DNA of 64,000 nucleotides from a bacterium (lineage in GTDB: Bacteria; Electryoneota; Electryoneia; Electryoneales; Electryoneaceae), in the NCBI GenBank assembly GCA_020444265.1, contig JAHLLH010000001.1, positions 310,001 through 374,000 of the forward strand, given 5' to 3'. Position 1 is the first letter of the stretch. Each line of letters starts with the position of its first letter. The notes under the pieces are model-generated. The model did no database searches. It saw nothing but the letters and a program-made list of their open reading frames with translations, and had not been told where the DNA came from. This document shows, one piece after another, positions 61,601 through 64,000 of the stretch. Position numbers and translations under genes: made by a program.

Positions 61601-61664
61601 AGAAGAGTTAAAGCAAAACTTGCAGTTATTTATCAGTTATCGTTTTAATCGGTTTTTCCGATAA
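58644..61664 (+). CDS. M1-family metallopeptidase with large C-terminal domain
   Basis: A 1006-aa exported zinc peptidase. A signal peptide (about 1-27) precedes the N-terminal beta domain and the M1 catalytic domain: zinc motif HEVVH at about 351-355 with the third ligand Glu 19 residues on (about 374) in DVQALDEGFTTFVE, and SAMEYPML standing in for the aminopeptidase GAMEN motif. The second half (about 560-1006) is beta-rich with repeated aromatic strands and ends in QLFISYRFNRFFR, like an outer-membrane barrel. It should clip peptides or proteins in the periplasm or at the outer membrane. Start GTG with GGGAG 7 nt upstream. Confidence 0.85.
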   Translation: MESYAPAVRRWIQLWLLCLLALPATATQPWQQEVNYQLDVTLDEPTRSIGGTALIEYINHSPDTLAALWFRLPPAALQAGSYVDRFDFPEDAGRFSRLAPDHFANLTTGEVRVDGEAARFDQDFSIGLLSLDQSLLPGDTAHVVLPFTTRFPTGGASVRIGYIAGQFKGAYWYPMICPYTPQYGWTVNRYFGTGEAYGEFGDFDLRYTVPAGMIVASTGYLVNESEVLPPDRLDALSIHSPSPLDERQGTETWHYRAEQVPDVAFAMDRRFLIDRIDFGHFESWSFVRRENKEKWQGVAELCGWTIQQLEEVYGSYPWPRVMASDSWSAMEYPMLTMMSGSLEGSEYVFIHEVVHNYTPMILHSNSVDVQALDEGFTTFVEHLLTKRWYQSDFNRKRTYSRGLFKERMLVEDHVVRGTEPYLTAVLAGEDLPMVRGGDIAHYYSLLRVSSYYKTPVMLNALRYVVGEETFFAGMRQFYADNKLSHPDELDMVNSFSNGTGQPLGWFFKQFLYSSDDIDYGIRDVQIAPLEQSWQVKGTVVRKAGVRLPVRLGILTTEQDTLFGEISFLSTDPPLDGYQRWGSWDQLHEPLDHYTFSVQMQEGIKPEKVMVDPRGQLADRNPLDNVSKSRPFLIRFDEGLFPKPPPSTKQYEVVISPTLGWNNPWGAFAGVRAKGGFFETVNRFDGELFVVPKQTGESLKGRFWAASPVENLPDGVEATIYTGDLHGDKWLEGGLRVNWRTWGGRTAEHKATLQLGKWYRSSPSSLVPVKSVPYLALEYMEVYPRGRETGSLRARMIAGDAQDAFVVLEFASQQRLRVGKKYFGLIETRLMRATPGTSPRFRPTLSGASSFSVLGDPLAGGPMNPADSKPDTPQIVPAAIAPVVTAQQFPTDRFGVLRFSLERNWARSKARHALGRLPSHLYTGLFGTTAVYGWEKWYRGEYIYRALAEAGLQVELRDFYGVNIGGRIAVARIHLEPYTPLRLAETTEELKQNLQLFISYRFNRFFR

Positions 61665-61683
61665 CCCATACCCGGAGTTGTTT

Positions 61684-63120
61684 GTGCTTCCCTGGCAGAA
61701 CTGGCATCAACCACCTCGCATCCATTTCATTGGTATTGGCGGCACCGCAATGGTTGCCGGAGCACGTCTTGCGATCGAAAACGGGTGGGAGGTTCGTGGG
61801 AGTGACCAACCTCTCTATCCGCCAACTTCGGATATGGTGAAAGCGCTGGGGGTACCGGTCTACACCGGGTACGCAGCGGAAAACCTTGAGTGGAAGCCAG
61901 ACCTGGTCCTTGTCGGCAATGCACTCAGCCGAGGCAATCCTGAAGTCGAGGAGGTGTTGCGACGGAATATTCCCTACACAAGCCTGCCTGAATGGATGAA
62001 GGAGGTGCTTCTCCGTCAACGGCGACCCGTGGTGATCACCGGTACTCACGGTAAAACAACCACTTCCGCGCTGACCGCTTTCCTGCTCGACAAATGTGGT
62101 CTTGAGCCGGGTTACCTGATTGGCGGGTCGCTGCTCGATTTTCCGGTATCTAGCCGTACGGGACAGACAGGGAAGCCTTTCGTCATCGAAGGCGATGAGT
62201 ACGACACTGCTTTTTTTGATAAGCGAGCAAAGTTCTTCCACTATTTGCCGGAAATTGCCGTGGTTACCTCGATTGAGTTCGACCACGGGGACATCTACGA
62301 TGACATCGATCAGATTGAACGAGCATTCCGGCTCATGCTGCGTCAGATTCCGCCACAAGGGCATCTGATTGCCTGTGCAGATGACCCACGCGCCCTGAGC
62401 TTGACACAGGATGCACCTTGCCCCACAATGACCTATGGCTTCCATCCTGATGCACACTGGCGAGGCGAGTTTAGTGGGTATTCAGCTGGATTTGCAGGAA
62501 TGGTGGTCTATCGAAGCGGAAAACGATTTGCCGAGCTGGCTGTGCCCCTCTCGGGCAAGCATAACCTGCAGAATACGCTTGCAGCGGTTGCTGTTGCAGC
62601 AATTCTTGGTGCAACAGCTTCGGATATTCAAGCAGCCCTGATGCAGTTCAAGGGTGTGAAACGAAGGATGGAGGTCTTCCACCAAGCAAATGGAGTAACC
62701 TTCGTTGATGATTTTGCGCACCACCCGACAGCTATCCGTGAAACCATCTCTGCCGCAAAAATGCGTTGGCCCGGTTCAACCCTGCATGTCCTGATAGAAC
62801 CACGTTCGAATACGATGGTCCGAAAGATTCACACGGAAGAACTTTCGGAAGCGCTAGCGGATGCGGATAGAGTTTACTTGGGACCGATCCACCGGGTGGA
62901 ACGGATTCCCAAGGAAGAACGTTTGGACCGCGAAGCGATCGTCTCCTCGCTGATGCAGGCAGGCGTGGAAGCGGAGGTGCAGGATGAAGTCGGTCCCCTT
63001 GTGGATAGTGTCCTGGAACGAACGAAATCAGGTGATGTCGTTCTGATTCTGTCCAACGGCGCATTCCATGGGATTTATGAGCTGTTTCGCGAGAGAACGG
63101 GTGGGGTGGCTCACTCTTGA
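61684..63120 (+). CDS. mpl: Murein peptide ligase Mpl
   Basis: Ligates recycled L-Ala-gamma-D-Glu-meso-DAP tripeptide to UDP-MurNAc, feeding recycled wall back to synthesis. The 478-aa protein has Mur-ligase architecture: Rossmann-like IHFIGIGGTAMVAGARLA, ATP loop VVITGTHGKTTTSALTAF (about 118-135), the EGDEYDTAFFDKRAKF segment and the C-terminal domain with HHPTAIRETI. The EYDTAFFDKRSK-type motif is specific to Mpl over MurC. GTG 61684 is preferred because GGAG lies 6 nt upstream; a TTG at 61678 abuts that box. Implies meso-DAP peptidoglycan. Confidence 0.9.
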   Translation: MLPWQNWHQPPRIHFIGIGGTAMVAGARLAIENGWEVRGSDQPLYPPTSDMVKALGVPVYTGYAAENLEWKPDLVLVGNALSRGNPEVEEVLRRNIPYTSLPEWMKEVLLRQRRPVVITGTHGKTTTSALTAFLLDKCGLEPGYLIGGSLLDFPVSSRTGQTGKPFVIEGDEYDTAFFDKRAKFFHYLPEIAVVTSIEFDHGDIYDDIDQIERAFRLMLRQIPPQGHLIACADDPRALSLTQDAPCPTMTYGFHPDAHWRGEFSGYSAGFAGMVVYRSGKRFAELAVPLSGKHNLQNTLAAVAVAAILGATASDIQAALMQFKGVKRRMEVFHQANGVTFVDDFAHHPTAIRETISAAKMRWPGSTLHVLIEPRSNTMVRKIHTEELSEALADADRVYLGPIHRVERIPKEERLDREAIVSSLMQAGVEAEVQDEVGPLVDSVLERTKSGDVVLILSNGAFHGIYELFRERTGGVAHS

Positions 63121-63126
63121 CGCATG

Positions 63127-63135
63127 TGTTATATT
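63127..63135 (+). promoter_or_regulatory. Extended -10 promoter for selC
   Basis: TGTTATATT: a TG dinucleotide one base before TATATT, 29 nt before the tRNA 5' end. No good -35 box at 16-18 nt, as is common for extended -10 promoters. Confidence 0.4.
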
Positions 63136-63164
63136 CCAGCGCCTGATTGCGATGCGCAATCTGG

Positions 63165-63257
63165 GGGAGTGGATGTGATCCTGGTGGACACCGCGGCCTT
63201 CAAAGCCGTCCGCGGGGCTTGATCGCCCTGGCTGGATTCGATTTCCAGACGCTCCCG
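63165..63257 (+). tRNA. selC: tRNA-Sec (anticodon TCA)
   Basis: A selenocysteine tRNA that reads in-frame UGA. Acceptor arms GGGAGTG and CGCTCCC pair over 7 bp (including a T-G pair) with a G-A apposition as the eighth position. The D arm is long, about 6 bp with a bulged A and a 4-nt TGGT loop, a tRNA-Sec hallmark. The anticodon arm is GCGGC-CTTCAAA-GCCGT with TCA at 63200-63202. A long variable arm follows (CGGGGC with GCCCTG), then a T arm CTGGA-TTCGATT-TCCAG. The discriminator is G, and CCA is not encoded. A promoter candidate and a strong terminator flank it. Confidence 0.9.
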
Positions 63258-63271
63258 CAACAAGACCTGTC

Positions 63272-63311
63272 AGAAGGCCCTGACCCAGTGGATCAGGGCC
63301 TTCTTCTTTAT
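63272..63311 (+). terminator. Intrinsic terminator of selC
   Basis: A perfect 12-bp stem (63272-63283 with 63293-63304, arms AGAAGGCCCTGA / TCAGGGCCTTCT), a 9-nt loop and TCTTTAT after it. Confidence 0.9.
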
Positions 63312-63384
63312 CTGCACTCCCTGGTCCTCTTGCGGGAGTGTGGTAAGTTTGTACCTTTAAAAGAACAGTCGGATCGGGGGGCGT

Positions 63385-64000
63385 GTGCGAAGCAGGTGTT
63401 CCATAAGAAGTAAACAAGGTGGCAACCATGTCATCCACTTCTTGCTCTACCTACTGCTCGCTGTTTTCCTGATTCCACCCAATCACCTGAAGGCAGCGCA
63501 AACACACATCGCCTGGTCCAGGATTGAGCAGCCGGACACACTCCAATTCGATTCGATCATCGGGGCAGTCAACTTGGATACAATCTATCTGCTTGATCAG
63601 CAGAAGAGAATCATTGCGAAAGAAGGTATCGCATTCCGAGTGCTCCCACCCCTGACACGTGAAACTTTTTCACATATAGTCACGCATTTTGATGCAGATC
63701 GCCATCTTTTCGCAACAGTTCTCGATTCCGGGTACGCTTCCGAGTCTTTCTTGTGGGATGGCAAACGCTGGGAATCATTAGGGTTGATGCATGATGTCCC
63801 GGTTCGGCTGTTCACTTTTGGCCCAAATGGCAGTATCTATGCCGCCGGGGACTGGGGAACTATCTTCCGTCGCAAACCTGGTGGGACATGGCAGCAACTC
63901 GATTCTCCAAGTTCTCAGCATATTCTGGGTTTGCTTGTTCTCGGTGATGAGGATTATTGGATCGGGGCACGAGGCGAGGGTTTGTACCACATTCACGAGC
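63385..64000 (+). CDS. Exported beta-propeller protein, 5' part only
   Basis: An open frame that runs off the window end, so only about 205 residues are visible. From GTG 63385 it reads MRSRCSIRSKQGGNH, a hydrophobic core FLLYLLLAVFLIPP and a likely cleavage site near LKAAQ, a signal peptide. The visible mature part has short repeats such as LFTFGPNGSIYAAGDWGTIF and DEDYWIGARGEGLYHI, which look like blades of a two-component-regulator (Reg_prop) or Ycf48-like propeller. The rest may hold a signalling domain that cannot be seen. GGGGGG precedes the GTG by 3 nt; a TTG at 63442 is the other option. Confidence 0.55.
   Translation, partial: MRSRCSIRSKQGGNHVIHFLLYLLLAVFLIPPNHLKAAQTHIAWSRIEQPDTLQFDSIIGAVNLDTIYLLDQQKRIIAKEGIAFRVLPPLTRETFSHIVTHFDADRHLFATVLDSGYASESFLWDGKRWESLGLMHDVPVRLFTFGPNGSIYAAGDWGTIFRRKPGGTWQQLDSPSSQHILGLLVLGDEDYWIGARGEGLYHIHE

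Noticed and set aside
1-64000. CRISPR arrays, insertion sequences, prophage or defence islands
   Set aside because: No regularly spaced repeats, transposase, integrase or phage structural genes were found; the lone methyltransferase is not accompanied by nuclease genes.

Overview
The window reads as chromosomal DNA of a Gram-negative bacterium, in the mid-50s % GC by eye. It carries lipid A genes (lpxD, an lpxC-fabZ fusion, lpxA), the outer-membrane assembly genes tamB, bamA and ompH/skp, many lipoproteins with clear lipoboxes, and peptidoglycan genes (uppS, a class A PBP, mpl; mpl implies meso-diaminopimelate). The LpxC-FabZ fusion together with DUF5683-like and DUF4292/LolB-like proteins suggests the FCB superphylum or a neighbouring uncultured lineage; this placement is inference. 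I see no IS element, prophage or CRISPR array. Coding density is high, 1- to 4-nt stop/start overlaps (ATGA, GTGA, TTGA, TGATG, TAGTG) are very common, and GTG/TTG starts are frequent.

Layout. Positions 20-13665 are entirely on the minus strand. They hold nucleoside catabolism (add, deoA), a PilZ protein, an operon of ridA, a DUF5683-like protein, an HD hydrolase and a PHP hydrolase, a proline dehydrogenase with a long structured leader, and a five-gene envelope-glycan cluster (three GT2 enzymes, a NodB-type deacetylase, an LPG-synthase/flippase-like membrane protein). A divergent promoter region at 13666-13863 separates this from a plus-strand run that reaches the end of the window.

The plus-strand run starts with a heterodimeric ABC exporter, then holA, an ECF sigma factor with a putative anti-sigma partner, and a 65-aa unknown protein coupled to deoB. 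It continues with rdgB, a cysteine desulfurase next to mnmA, panB-panC, a single-domain GlmU-type uridylyltransferase, a secreted protein in its own transcription unit, a LytR_C protein, rsfS, argS, a PfkB kinase with mtnA, and a TPR lipoprotein. The envelope block uppS - GlcE-like - tamB - bamA - ompH - lpxD - lpxC/fabZ - lpxA follows. Then come a small outer-membrane protein, an M50 site-2 protease (RseP-like), a TPR lipoprotein, a LolB-like lipoprotein, three glycosyltransferases, an unknown membrane-anchored protein, PBP1A and a SPOR protein. The final block is a PfkB kinase, an orphan beta-class DNA methyltransferase, an M1 peptidase with a barrel-like C-terminal half, mpl, a selenocysteine tRNA (selC), and the 5' part of a beta-propeller protein cut by the window edge.

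Main points for a second look: the selC gene, which implies selenoprotein decoding; the structured leader before proline dehydrogenase; an arginyl-tRNA synthetase whose HIGH motif reads NVVS; the 65-aa gene packed between hairpins and deoB; switch-like hairpins before rseP; the M1 peptidase/barrel fusion; and the orphan methyltransferase. I did not find a clear-cut new defence or biosynthetic system. No database search was possible, so all names rest on motifs, length and context.
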